Assembly (NCBI RefSeq): GCF_010015445.1
Contig: NC_053112.1
Span: 2,522,719-2,586,718, forward strand
Direction: 5' to 3'
DNA: 64,000 nucleotides
From: Perca fluviatilis
Taxonomy: Eukaryota > Chordata > Actinopteri > Perciformes > Percidae
Part shown: positions 1-11,875 of the stretch, in pieces
Layout of the letters: every line of letters starts with the position of its first letter
Position numbering within the stretch: the stretch's first letter is position 1
Made by a program: the position numbers and the translations under genes
Notes under the pieces: generated by a model
What the model saw: only the letters and a program-made list of their open reading frames with translations
Databases searched by the model: none
What the model was told of the DNA's origin: nothing

Positions 1-20
1 GTATATATATATATATATAT
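1..20. repeat. (TA)n microsatellite
   Basis: Short alternating TA run at the window edge. It probably continues upstream of the window. Confidence 0.8.
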
Positions 21-817
21 GGTCGTATATGTTAACTGGCAATCCCAATCTGTGGCAGAGATAGACGCAGTGATGTTTCCCACGAGACTCCTGTCCATTA
101 AATCAACTAATCGATTAGTCGACAAGATCATATGATTGTTAGTCAGTGAAATATTTCTTTTATCGAGGACAGATCTTAACAGAGTATTTCTACATTGTGG
201 TATTACTAGTTTTAGTGAAAGATCAGAGTACTTCTTCCTCCTCTGTTGAAATCATGAGAGAGTTCATTTCTGTTGGAAACTAAATGTAAAATGTATTTTA
301 AACCCAGACCGGCCATCTTTGCAATCAGTTTTTAACCAGATAATTAATTTGTTATCACAGTGAAGTTAGCAGAAGGATACATGTGAGACTACAGGAGTTT
401 TTATCCAAAACACATATTCTGTTTATGGAAATAAGATTCATTGGATTATATACAGAAGAAGAATCAAAACTGTTCTAATAAAGTAGACAATACCTTAATT
501 ATTAAGGGAACATCTATATTGTTTGATTTTCAAACTTAAACAGATTTACATTTGTTAAAACATGTTGAACTCAAGTCTTTTTTATCTTTAAACTTTTATG
601 GAAATAAATCACTAACAGCTGAAGCTGCTCCAATAAAACATGATTAAAGTATTTATACACAACTAGTATTCATCCCTGAGGAGATCATTTCAACATTACT
701 AAAGAAGAAGAAGAACATTTCTGACATTAAAGACACAATCAGTGAGACAGATGTGAACCAAAGTGAAGCCTCATCCTCCACCAACATTTAAACCACAGGA
801 CAGGAAGTTGTTTCCTC
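21..817. other. Unassigned AT-rich sequence downstream of the B30.2 gene
   Basis: No coding exon, tRNA or clear transposon end was recognised. On the minus strand the stretch just below position 820 would be the 3' untranslated region of the B30.2 gene, because the last codons of that gene resume at 831-818. Confidence 0.4.
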
Positions 818-831
818 CTACAGAGAACACA

Positions 832-1710
832 CTGGGCCAGATGCACATACATTTGCGAATGTAGCGTTATCAGCGCCATGGCCAACCCGCAGAAAGCGCA
901 CGCTGTGATACAGCTTACGTTGTATTTACCAAACCTGCAGTTCATCGGGTAATCACCGCCTTTCTCCGCCCACTATACCATACATTGCTCTGTAAAACCG
1001 TAAAGTACTGGTGCTATGATTCGGCTGAGTGCAGACTGCCATATTCCCACTGCTGATGCTGTGACTGTTTGAAATGATCCTGATGCCAATATGTGTAATG
1101 TAGCGAGGAGTTTAACAACTGCTGGAATGGGATGTGAACGCTGAGTCAGAGATTCAATGTCATCTTTGATTTCTTCCAGTAACTGCAATATTGCATGGCT
1201 GCTTAATCTGTAACGCTTAATAATGTTGTGTTCACTCAACTGAAAAAGTTTGATCCTTATGGCAAAAATCTTTTTAGCTTGTCTCCTTGGCTTGTCTTCG
1301 TCTTGGTTGGATTACTGCTGCCATTTCACCAGGAGGCAAATGTGAGATAACCCGCTTGCGGCTGGTTTAGACCTGCTTTTAAGAGGCAGAGAATTCCCCC
1401 CGCGGAATAGAGGCGCGCTCTTATTGGCAGTCTTTGTAAATACACAGACTTTACAAATAGAATTATAGAATATATAATTAGTAGCACTTTACGCATATCT
1501 TCCCACCCTTTTGGGTGGAACTCCCACTTTCCCCATGACCCTCCCACGAATGCATATTGAAAGCGCAACTTGTCTCTTCTCGCTCATGTGGCAGGCACTC
1601 TGTGATTTTACCCAAGGGTGCCCTGTTTGTAAAAACATCGGTTAAGTCAGTCTTTGCAAACAATTAATGCCTGGAAACAGGCACAAACAAACTTGATAAA
1701 TCTAGCCCAG
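832..1710 (-). mobile_element. PIF/Harbinger-type DNA transposon remnant inserted in a B30.2 exon
   Basis: The ends are inverted: CTGGGCCAGAT at 832 and, read on the minus strand from 1710, CTGGGCTAGAT. Inside, on the minus strand, is a fragment resembling the N-terminal part of HARBI1-like transposases. The element sits in the terminal codons of a B30.2 exon: the minus strand reads CTCAATGTCT up to 1711, and the rest of the normal ending (TGTGTTCTCTGTAG) resumes at 831-818. The intact NLR in this window has both halves joined at 60403-60420. At 879 bp it is too short for a complete autonomous element. A clean 3-bp target duplication was not identified. Confidence 0.7.
973..1239 (-). pseudogene. 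HARBI1-like transposase, N-terminal fragment
   Basis: An 88-residue minus-strand frame begins MSEHNIIKRYRLSSHAI and continues with a leucine-rich stretch containing LLATLHILASGSFQ and SALSRIIAPVL. This is the layout of the helical N-terminal region that precedes the DDE nuclease of PIF/Harbinger transposases (HARBI1 family). The upstream minus-strand sequence to about 1330 is arginine-rich and out of frame. No DDE nuclease domain follows, so this is a dead fragment inside the inserted element. Confidence 0.65.
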
Positions 1711-2239
1711 AGACATTGAGGAACCATATGACCCAAACGCAAACCCAGAATAAAGAGGTTCAGTGAATGTGGTGTTGAAGGTGTAGAGGTGGATCAGTGA
1801 TCCAGAGGAGACTGTGTAGAAGGACAGAGAGCCAGCAGGACAGTCAACATACACTCCTACTCTTCTAGAAACAGAGGAGGAAGAGGGAGGGAGGGATGTT
1901 CTGTTGTTATTGTGCCAGACAGAGTAACCATCATCAGAGCACCACAGTCTCCAGGACTGATCATTACATCCAAACCAACAGTCAACACTTTCCTCTCCTA
2001 CTGATTCCTTTGTAACTCACTGCTATAGAAACCCTTCCTCCTGTCCTCTCAACCTCCCAGTAACAGCGACCAGTCAGACCATCTCTACACAGCAGCTGGG
2101 GCCAGTCAAACCTCTCTGGATGATCAGGATATGGCTGATCCTCCTCCACCCGTGTCACCGTCCTGTTGTTGTCAGACAGTTTGAGTTCTCTGTTCACTGT
2201 GTTTGTGTCGACTGTGAGTTCACAGGAATCTGACGGAGA

Positions 2240-2645
2240 GAACGAGACACAGCTGCAGTTATTAATAACATCATTAGTTAAACTTTAGTTAATAGTTATT
2301 ACACTGTTAATGAAATGATATTTAATAATTAAATATTATAAATTATATAACAATGTTTATAGATTATAAAATAAAACCTATAGTTTATAGCTTTAAAAAC
2401 TCTTTATTAACCATTAACAAGTTATTATAATCATCAGATACAACTTTATAATAACTCAATCCAAATAATGTTTATTAATACAATTTATTAATCATTTACA
2501 AATACTTAAATGTATAAAATATATAAAATATTATGATCTGAGCAACAATTAACTGTTAAAATAATATAAATTATAACATAACTAATAATTAGAAAACATC
2601 AATTATAATTTTGTTGTTAGTTAACAGTAAAATAACTATTCAGTT
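2240..2645. other. AT-rich intron sequence
   Basis: Very AT-rich stretch with many short TTAATA/TATAAA-type motifs in the last intron of the broken B30.2 gene. Nothing else is supported here. Confidence 0.5.
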
Positions 2646-3992
2646 CTATAGCAGTTCCATGACCGTAGAGAGCGAAGGTTCGTTTCTCACTGTATTTGTC
2701 ATCTATAAAGGTTAAAGAAAAACATTAGCCGGGGTAACCCTCACAAAAATGTGCCCTATATCCAAAATGTCTGCCATCAGCCAAGCTGGAAATTAACTTT
2801 TTAATGGTTTTGCCCACAGTGCTGCATAATACATGGTTCCTGAGTCTATTTGGGTCAAGAAATTTATAAGTGATGTTGATTTATTGATTTGACCTATGTT
2901 TGACCTTCAAATTCAAGATGGCCGCCAATTTTTGACTCTTTCAATGTACATTTTTCAAAATCATCATAGAGCATTAAAGATGCAGTAGGTAAGTCTTATA
3001 AAACTACATTTCTGTCATATTTGCGGAAACTGACCCTATGTTCCAGTAGAACTACATGAATTATGTAAAATAAAAAAAACTCCTCTGGCACCTCCTACAG
3101 CCTGTAGTGCCATTGGCAAAATTCCACCGCTCCCGGTTGATTTTCTCCAATCAGGGCCACAGGGGTGGTCTATCTGCCTGTCAATCACTGCTCAGGCACG
3201 TACATGCATATATAACGTTCTCCCCTCCCCCCTCCCCGCGCACGAGCTGCAGAAAGGTTTCCCCAAACTCCGGTGAATATTGGAGTGGCTTTTCAGAGGT
3301 GGCGTAAGCTGCAGGATTTTAAAGATCTGAAGAACGATGCAGATGTTGCCACATTTCCTCTCGACAGGTAACATAATTACGATGAATGCTTTATCTTTCA
3401 CTTGGTTATTAGTAGTCAAAAGTCCACAAAGCTACGTTGGTGAGGATGATAGTAACGTTTGCACAGTGGTCGGTCTGATATGATGCAGTAGCCTGCTAGT
3501 TAGCATCGTTTTACTGTTGGTGAGTAAAGTTAACCTTTGTGTTAGTGTTTAGTGTTTTGTTTTTCATGCTACATTCACATAAACTTAAAAAAGAGAAAAA
3601 ACACTACAGTAGAGTACCAATAGAAGCTAGTCATCAGCTATGTAGCTAGAGTAGGCCTATTGGAGCTGAAACTAGCAGTGTTGCAAACCCGAATCATGTA
3701 AGTAGCTAGCTAGCTAGCTAGCCAATGTTAGCTAGCTGTCTAACTTTGCTAACACAAATTATCAATGATAACTTCTGCACATAACATTATCTCTTTTTAA
3801 AGAGCAAAACATTGGCTCTTTAAGGTCAAAAATAGGTTAAATCAATAAATCTACATCATTTATGAATTTCTTGTTCCAAATAGTCTGAGAAACCATGTAT
3901 TAGGAGGGGCACCCCAGCTAATGTTTTTCTTTAACCTTTAAAGATGACAAATCCAGTGACCTTCGCTCTCCACGGTCACACAATTGCTATAG
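2646..3992. mobile_element. DNA transposon with long terminal inverted repeats
   Basis: The left side (2646-2930) and the right side (about 3800-3992) are inverted copies. Both contain, in matching order, CTATAGCA, GACCGT(A/G)GAGAGCGAAGG, GGTTAAAGAAAAACATTAGC, ACATGGTT and GATTTATTGATTT. The internal part (2970-3330) resembles a sequence common in fish introns. No transposase frame is present, so it is non-autonomous. Target duplication was not resolved and the superfamily is uncertain. Confidence 0.7.
3703..3722. repeat. (TAGC)n microsatellite
   Basis: Short TAGC tandem run inside the inverted-repeat element. Confidence 0.8.
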
Positions 3993-4599
3993 ATGACCCC
4001 ACTAATTAACTTAAGTTAAATTAACTATTCATTTATCATTTATTAGCGATGGTTATTATGAAGTGTTACCCAAAACACAGCAGCAGTTTATCATCAGACA
4101 AGTTTATTCTATGCTTGTGTGCTGAGGTTCATTTATATAAAATTTAAAAATGATGCATGTAGTCAGTAATGTTCTAATGAATACAAACTATCAGCTGTGT
4201 ATTTAAAGAGAAACTAACACACTTACATTTCATCAGATCACGCCTCTGGACCCTGTAGGAAGAAACACAGTCAGAATGATTTTCTATCCAACATGAGTCC
4301 TAACTGCTGTTAGACATGATGCAGAGTTCCTCAGTTTGTCTGAGAGACAGAGAAACTCATCTCAGTTAACTGGTCACTGGTATCTAAGAGGAACTGGAAG
4401 ATAATGTAGAAATAATAAGAGACACAGACATCACTGATCTGCTCTGGTTTCATTAATGTCCTCCCACATGATAAAACACAATGTGAAATATGCACGGAGA
4501 CGTTTCTGCCAATCCATCCAATAGATGATGAGATGTTTTAACTTAAAGCTAAAAGTGTATACCTGCTGGTGATGCCAGAGGAACACTCAGAGGATCACT

Positions 4600-7485
4600 A
4601 TGGATGAATCCTCTGGGGAATAAATGACCTTAGACTCCGTTGCTCCCCTGAAAAAGAAAATGATGAAGCAAAGGAAACTAGCACCTTGGTATAACTCTCA
4701 AACTCGCAAATTAAAACAAATCTCGCGAAACCTCGAATGTAAGTGGCGTTCCACCAAGGTGGAAGAATCTTGTTTGGATTGGCAAGAAAGTCTCAAAACC
4801 TATAGGAAGGCCCTAAGAAAGGCCAGATCAGACTATTACTCATCACTAATAGAAGAAAACAAGAACAACCCAAGGTTTCTTTTCAGCACTGTCGCCAGGC
4901 TGACAGATAGCCACAGCTCTACTGAGCCATCTATTCCTCTAGCTCTGAGTAGTGATGACTTCATGAGCTTCTTCAATGATAAAATTACAACAATTAAGAA
5001 AAAAAATTCATCACCTTTTACACTCAACTTCTAACGGTTCACCTTTAAACGCAGAGTCGTTAAGAAATAAAGACTAGTCTCGACATATACTTAGACTGCT
5101 TTTATCCTATAGACCTTCAACAATTAATGTTAAAGATATCCTCAGCGTAAATCTACCTGTCTCTTGGACCCCATCCCAACGAGACTACTCAAAGAAGCAT
5201 TACCTGTGGTTAACACCTCATTACTAGATATGATCAATATGTCTCTATTAACAGGTTATGTACCACAGTCATTTAAAGTAGCTGTGATAAAACCTCTTCT
5301 GAAAAAACCCACCCTGGATCCTGAGGTCTTAGCAAATTATAGACCTATATCTAACCTTCCCTTTCTATCCAAGATCCTTGAGAAGGTGGTTGCTAATCAG
5401 AAATGTGATTTTCTACATGCAATAGTTTATTTGATGACTTTCAATCAGGATTTAGAAAGAATCAAAGCACAGAGAGGGCACTGGAAAAAAACGAAACTTT
5501 TAACTGGAGGACAAAGGTCTTGTCACCATTCTTGTTTTACTAGATCTTAGTGCTGCATTTGACACTATTGACCATTCAATCCTGTTACAGAGATTGGAAC
5601 ACTTGGTTGGCATTAAAGGAATTGCTCTGAGTTGGTTTAGGTCCTATTTCTCTGATCGATCTCAATTTGTGAATGTTAATGATAAATCCTCCAAGTATGC
5701 CTAAAGTTAGTCGCGGGGTTCCTCAAGGCTCAGTGCTTGGACCAATTCTATTCTCCTTATATATGCTTCCTCTAGGCAATATTATTAGAAAACACTCAAT
5801 TAACTTTCACTGTTATGCGGATGACACCCAATTATACTTGTCAATCAAACCAGACGACACCAGTCAGCTAGCTAAATTTCAAGCGTGCATTAAGGATATA
5901 AAATCCTGGATGACCTATAATTTTCTGATGTTAAACCCTAACAAAACTGAAGTTATTGTGCTGGGCCCTAAACACCTCCGAACTTCATTATCTAAAGATA
6001 TAGCTACTCTGGATGGTGTTGCCCTGGCCTCCAGCACCACTGTTAGAAATTTAGGAGTTATCTTTGATCAGGATATATCCTTTAATGCCCAATCTAAAAC
6101 AGACCTCAAGAACAGCCTTTTTTCATCTTCGTAACATTGCCAAAATTAGGAATATCCTGTCTCAAAAACGCCCGCTGAAAAACTAGTCCATGCATTTGTT
6201 ACTTCCAGGCTGGACTATTGCAATTCCCTACTGTCAGGTTGCTCAAATAAGTCTCTTAAGACTCTCCAGCTGATCCAGAATGCTGCAGCGTGTTCTCACA
6301 AGAACTAAGAAAAGAGATCATATTTCTCCTGTATTAGCTTCTCTGCATTGGCTTCCTGTTGAATCCAGGATTGAGTTTAAATTCTTCTCTTGACCTACAA
6401 AGCTCTAAATGGTCTAGCACCATCATATCTAGAAGAGCTCCTAATACCCTATTGTCCCACTAGAGCACTGCGCTCCCAGAATGCAGAGTTACTGGTGGTA
6501 CCTAGAGTCTCTAAAAGTAGAATGGGAGCTAGAGCGCCTTCAGTTATCAGGCTCCTCTCCTATGGAACCAGCTCCCGATCTGGGTTTCGGGGGCAGAAAC
6601 TGTCACCTCATTCAAGAATGAACTTAAAACTCTCCTATTTGATAAAGCTTATAGTTAGGGAGTGAGGAGTTGCAGTGTTCACCTAACTGGCCCAACTGCT
6701 TCTCTTCATAATTGTTAGATTAATAATACATAACAAAGTAGAGGGAGGCAGGCCAGCCAACCAGATCCGGCAGGGGGAGAGTTCTAAGCCCGAAAAAGCT
6801 ACCTCTCCTTATGACCTGTCTCTCTTAGTTACCTGTTATAGTTACGCTGTTATAGTTCTAGACTGCCGGGGGACTTCCTTCCTTTGACACACTGAGCTGC
6901 TCTCTCCTCTCCCTTTCTATTACTGTTACTATTACTATTACTATTTGTGTGCAGCCCGTCCCAGAAATTACTAAGTTACTAAAGTTACTAATCCTAGCTT
7001 CTGGGGAGTTTACTCCCCGGAGTCCTTATGCTTTTTTCCCCCAGCGTATTTCCTTGGAGAACGTTGGCACCAAGATCCTGGTCGCAGCTGTCGCCGTGGT
7101 CCTGCTGCACTCCCTGCTGAGCTCAGTGATGCCCTGCAATGTCATGCTGCGTCCTGCTGAACCCTGCAGCTTCCCGCTACATCCAGTCACTGTTCCATTA
7201 TTAATGTGACTACTATCTCCACTGTTCATCACACCCCCAACCGGCTCGTCAGACACCGCTTCACAAGAGCCCTGGGTCTGTCCGAGGTTTCTTCCCAAGT
7301 GGGAGTTTTTCCTCGCCACTGTCGCACTGCTTGCTCTTGAGGGAATTACTGGAACTGTTGGAATTGTTGGGGCTTTGTAAATTATAGAGTGTGGTCTAGA
7401 CCTACTCTATCTGTAAAGTGTCTCGAGATAACTCATGTTATGATTTGATACTATAAATAAAATTGAATTGAATTGAATTAAATGT
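4600..7485 (+). mobile_element. L2-like LINE, 5'-truncated, degenerate
   Basis: Broken plus-strand frames at 4624-5034, 5164-5550, 5673-6134 and 6390-6665 together read as the region before reverse transcriptase, then the RT domain. Motifs visible are [35 protein letters not shown] and the catalytic [10 protein letters not shown], which is intact. The endonuclease domain is missing, as in most 5'-truncated LINE insertions. The 3' end has a repeated ATTGA tail at about 7455-7480. It sits in an intron of the broken B30.2 gene. A second copy of the same family lies on the minus strand at 31995-33285. Confidence 0.85.
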
Positions 7486-7892
7486 CAGAACAAGATATTA
7501 TCTCAACACATTTAGTAGTTTTTGAGATATTTCAGTCTGGAACAAAGTGATGGACCAACATAACTCTCCCTAGAGCCATGCTGCTAACAGGACTAAAATG
7601 AGAATGATTTTCATGTATCCATTCTAAACTTCTGTATGTGTTTCCTAACTCAGGCCTACTCTCTCCTCTGAACAGAAATAAGAAGTTCTTCAGCTGAAGG
7701 ACAAGAAATTAGAGGCACCTGCAGAGTTTGAGCTCTTGTTGAATGTTCATACCTGAGAGGGTCCACTCTCTGTTGTGGACCAGCGAACAGATTCAATCCT
7801 CTCAGGAGCTGTTGGATCCCCTCCACTAGAAGATGAAGAAGACATATTTTATTAATCTAGGGAGGATAAATTACATTTTTCACTCCGTTATT

Positions 7893-8059
7893 TTAAACAT
7901 TACACACACACTGGCCGAGTCCACATACATGCAAACAGGACCTAATTAGTGGACTGTCTTTTGAAGCCTTGAGTTTGACAATTTGGCCATTGCTGTCTTG
8001 GTTTTTTGAACCAGTTCTGATGATTTTGGATGAGAGGGTGGAGGATGATGGGGCCAAGC
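7893..8059. other. Unassigned sequence 5' of the B30.2 exons
   Basis: Nothing recognisable. A continuation of the B30.2 gene would be expected on the minus strand here, but no exon with proper sites was found. Confidence 0.3.
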
Positions 8060-8168
8060 CAGTGTTGTTTATGGTGTTGTTACAGTGGTGTGTGGACATC
8101 CAATGAGAATATTATAATAATAATAGAGAGATGTCAGTCAGACAGGCAGAGATACAAGCTGCTACCTT
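8060..8168 (-). mobile_element. Small LINE fragment interrupted by a SINE
   Basis: GTGTGGACATCCAA and ATGTCAGTCAGACAGGC-type sequence matches the minus-strand LINE at 20687-20740 in order and orientation, with an ATA-rich insertion between. A SINE begins directly after it at 8169. Confidence 0.55.
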
Positions 8169-8445
8169 GGGGCGGCTGTGGCTCAGGTGGTAGAGCGGTC
8201 GCCTACTAATCAGAAGGTTGGTTTTTCTAATCTCTGTTTCTGCAGTTCCATGTCGAAGTGTCCTTGGGAAAGACTCTGAACCCCCAATTGTTCCCGATGC
8301 TGTAGCATTGGATCGTCAACGTGTGTGTGAATGTTTATCTGATGAGCAGGTGGCACCTTGTTTGGTAGGCTGTGTGAATGGTACTGTACTAGAAAAGACT
8401 AAGACTAGGAAAGCGCTATATGAATACAGTCCATTTGTTTCATGT
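8169..8445 (+). mobile_element. tRNA-derived SINE
   Basis: The head GGGGCGGCTGTGGCTCAGG with the A-box-like TGGCTCAGGTGG is tRNA-derived; the B box is degraded. The body (AAGTGTCCTTGGGAAAGAC, GATGAGCAGGTGGCACCTT, AAAGCGCTATATGAATACAG) is that of a common fish SINE family. It is not a tRNA gene. Confidence 0.85.
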
Positions 8446-8785
8446 GTTTCAGACTGGGAAAAGAGAGAATAAGTTGGGTGCTTAGCTGAGGTAGGAAAAG
8501 CCATGTGAGTAAATAACAAAACCAAGAGAGTTGGAAAACGTCCGGCGCCCCCGAGAGAGTGGCTTGAGGCTTGAGTGGCCTTCTCTGTAGCTTGTTGTTT
8601 TTGTCTTTTACAAAAGAAAATTCTCTTCTAACTTTTTTGTCATTTACACGCCTTGCGTATATATCTTCTATCCTATGGATATGGCTATGATTAAACTGGA
8701 TCACGACAGTAAAAACCTTGTGATAGGTGAAATAATCAAGCCTGCATGTACTCAAATGTATTTTCATATTTCATATGTTCTATAA
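8446..8785. other. Unassigned intergenic sequence
   Basis: No gene, RNA or transposon end is supported here. Minus-strand frames are short and without family features. Confidence 0.3.
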
Positions 8786-9204
8786 TGTGTTATTACGATC
8801 GAGGGAGAAGATCATAGGGAGGCAAAGAGGCCCCTATGCGTGCGATGGTGGCATCTGGTTCAGATGTTTAAGTTAATAATAAATTGGAGACCCTGATTGA
8901 GTAACTAATTGAGTAACTGATGACCTTTGGAGGGGGCCTACAGGATGCTTGAGTCTATCAGGGCATTGAAACCTGTCAGTATTAGGATACTATCATGGAT
9001 GAGGGTTTCCAGATGTGAGTTTCAGGATCTATAAGACTGTAAGGTCAATCCAAAGTTCGGAGAGAGCACTGCCTGTGCAGCAGTTCATGGAGGCGCTCTC
9101 CCTCATGAGAATCTTGTTCAATATTGAATAAAGCTGCCTATAATCTGAAATCATCTGAGTCGTCATCTTTGAGCATCTCCATCATCAATTTCCAGAGAGT
9201 GACA
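8786..9204 (+). other. Possible solo LTR
   Basis: The segment begins TGTGT, ends GACA, and carries a polyadenylation signal AATAAA at 9127-9132 followed by a short R/U5-like tail. This resembles the layout of a retroviral or ERV solo LTR. No flanking target duplication or internal retroviral genes were seen, so the call is tentative. Confidence 0.35.
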
Positions 9205-9669
9205 TCTCTCACCTTATTTATTCAAGGGAACAACTGTTCGGACTAAGGACAATGGGACACGCCGGCATTGTTCACCCCATCCCAGAGGAATTGAGGCGTA
9301 ACTTCCGCGGATGCAGAGCCGCTAGCGTGAAGGCTAGGCTACTGAGGAAGCAGTGGATGTTTAAGCCGTCTATTCCTTTGTGTGTGATGGGGAATGTAAA
9401 CTCACTGGCCAACAAGACGGATGAGCTAGGTGCCCTAGTGAAGAAAGTTAGGTTGTACAAGGAGTGCAGCCTCATGTGTTTCACTGAGAACTGGCTCAAT
9501 CGAAATATCACAGATGCCAACGTGGAGCTACCCAGCTTCACTATCGTCCGATCAGACCAGGACCCCAAGCTAAATGGCAAGCGGAAAGGTGGGGGCCTCG
9601 CGCTGTTCATCAACAATAAGTGGCGCAACCTGCGACTGTGAAAGATGTATGCGCCCAAACATTCTGCCT

Positions 9670-9742
9670 TCCCCCCCCCCCCCGTCTCCCCCCCCCCCCC
9701 CCAAAACCCCCCCCCCCCAACCCCCCCCCCCCCCCCCCCCCC
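9670..9742. repeat. Poly-C tract
   Basis: Nearly pure C run broken by short A, GT and T interruptions. It interrupts the LINE endonuclease frame and may be partly an assembly artefact. Confidence 0.85.
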
Positions 9743-11230
9743 AAGAAAAAAACACAACCACCCTTCATGTTGATCACAAGACTTCAAACTCAACATCCCG
9801 AAGAATTCAATCTTAGGCGACTTAAACCATATCACACTGGACTCAACCCTGCCTGCCTTTTATCAATTTGTTTACTGCACCACAAGAAAGAACAGAACCA
9901 TTGACCTTTTGTATGTCAATACAAAGGACGCTTACACTGCCACTCCACTGCCACCACTTGGGAAATCAGATCATAACCTGGTTTTCCTACAGCCGCTATA
10001 CATTCCATGTGTCGGCAGAGAACCAACCACCACATGCTCCTTCAGAAGTGGTCCCCCGAGGCTGAGGAGGCCCTGAGGAACTGTTTTGAATCCACAGACT
10101 GGAATGTGCTCCAGCAGTCACACGGTGAGGACATTGAGGGGGTCACACACACTGCACTAACGACTACCTGAACTTCTGTATGGACAGAACTGCCTCTCTG
10201 ACACTGTGATCAGTAGCACTGGAGCTCCACAGGGAACTGTGCTCTCCCCGGTCCTGTTCACCCTGTACATGTCTGACTTCTGCTACAAGACAAAGTCATG
10301 CCACATGCAGAAGTTTTCGGACAATACTGCAATTGTGGGGTGTATTAGGGATGGACAGGAGGAGGCGTACAGGGGCCTGGTAGATGACTTTCTGCAATGG
10401 TGCAAACTCAACCACCTACAACTCAACATTTCTAAAACCAAGGAGATGGTGTTGGATTTCCTTAGGTCTAAGCCCGCTCTGCTGTCAATCTCCATTGAGA
10501 GGGTCAATGTGGAGGTGGTAAACACTTACAAGTATCTGGGGATACACCTGGACAATAAACTGGACTGGTCAGCCAACACTGACGCACTCTACAAGAAAGG
10601 GCAGAGCCGGCTGTACTTCCTGAGGAGGCTGTGGCCCTTTAATGTCTGCAGCAAGCTCCTCTGGATGTTTTACCAGTCGGTTGTTGCCATTGTCCTCTTC
10701 TATGCTGTGGTATGCTGGGGAGGAAGCACTAAGAAAAGGGATGCTGGGCGACTGGACAGGCTGTTAAGGAAAGCTGCCTAGGTCGTGGGCGCTAAACTGG
10801 AGTGCATCACTTCAATATCAGATAAAAGGACCCTGAACAAACTGCTCAACATTTTGGACAATGGCTGTCATCCACTATACAGCTCTATCACAAAGCAGAA
10901 GAGCATAATCAGCTCAAGACTACGCACAACTGACAGACTGAGGAATTAATTTGTTCCCAGGGCCATACAACTCTACAATGCGTCACAAAAGGGAAGAGAG
11001 ATAGACTTCGCTGCATAGTCTGTCTGCCTCTCCTCCCTCTCCACCACTTCCATTACTTCCTATAACAACAGTTATGTACTGACTGCTATATTAGCCCAAA
11101 TGCACAACCCCTCCCTCCCTCCTTCCCCCAGCATGGACTGAGGTCTAACTTAATACTTGAACAATGGCTGTAACCCTATTACTTCAAACCACTAACATTG
11201 ACTGTTGATTTGTATCTATCATACTGTATA

Positions 11231-11575
11231 CTGGGGGAGTGGTGGCCTAAAGGTTAGAGAAGGGAGCTTGTGACCGGGAGGTCGTCGGTTCAATCCCCAG
11301 ACCGACAGGATAAAATCTGGGTGGGGAAAGTGAAAGAACAGCGCTTGTCCCCTCCCTCATTAACACCACTGAGGTGCCCCTTGAGCAAGGCCCTTAACTC
11401 CAACCGCTCCAGTGGAGCTGCTCAGTGGCCAGCAGATCAGACTGTGGTTGTACTGGGCAGCTTCCAGGAATGAATGTGGAACTGTTTGAATGTGACAGGT
11501 CGTCGTTGCAAATGAGAATTTGTTCTCAATTGGCTTACCTGGATAAATAAAGGTTAAATAAAAAATAAATAAATA
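11231..11575 (+). mobile_element. tRNA-derived SINE with CORE-like body and LINE-type tail
   Basis: The tRNA-like head contains GTGGCCTAAAGGTTAGAG (A-box region) and CGGTTCAATCCCC (B box). The body contains GTGGTTGTACTGGGCAGC, and the tail is GGCTTACCTGGATAAATAA followed by AAATA repeats. It is inserted into the 3' part of the LINE. A partial copy is at 61861-62036, and the minisatellite in calpain intron 4 resembles its head. Confidence 0.85.
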
Positions 11576-11875
11576 CATTATTCCCTTTTATTGTCCATAT
11601 TCAATGCTGGTCTCTAGACTTTATCTTGCACTGCTATAGTTTTTATATTACTATGTCTACATCATTCTCTTACATTGTCCATAATCTTATTTTATAATCC
11701 TAATCTTGTTTTAATGCTGGTCTCTAGCACTATTGGATTTATTTGCACTACCACCATGACACACACTCTCATAGAGCACCTTACCATACATACTGAATCA
11801 CAGGGTCAGTCCCTGACCTGTCACTGCAAGCGTCTCATGCTTATACATCCCTTTATCACGCACACAGAAAATGAA

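Larger units (their letters stand above)
1702..7825 (-). pseudogene. B30.2 (PRY-SPRY) gene, 3' exons only, frameshifted and transposon-truncated
   Basis: Three minus-strand exons with matching phases can be read: 7825-7753 (73 nt, EGIQQLLRGLNLFAGPQQR...), 4252-4227 (26 nt, VQRRDLMK) and 2231-1702, which opens YSCELTVDTNTVNRELKLSD and is the B30.2 domain. All are bounded by AG and GT. Similar domains end fish NLRC3-like receptors and many TRIM proteins, where they form a ligand-recognition surface; which family this belongs to is not decidable from the C-terminus. It is broken in two ways. A 2-nt loss near 1985-1995 puts a stop after ISRRGKC, and a Harbinger element replaces the last residues (expected CSL then stop) with G then stop. 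The downstream SPRY frame (NDQSWRLWCSDDGYSVWHN) is otherwise well kept, so the damage looks recent. No 5' exons were found. Confidence 0.75.

Noticed and set aside
8169..8240. tRNA gene
   Set aside because: Only the tRNA-like head of a SINE; the B box is degraded and a SINE body follows.
9272..9904. Proline-rich and glycine-rich frames over 9570-9900
   Set aside because: Products of the poly-C tract.
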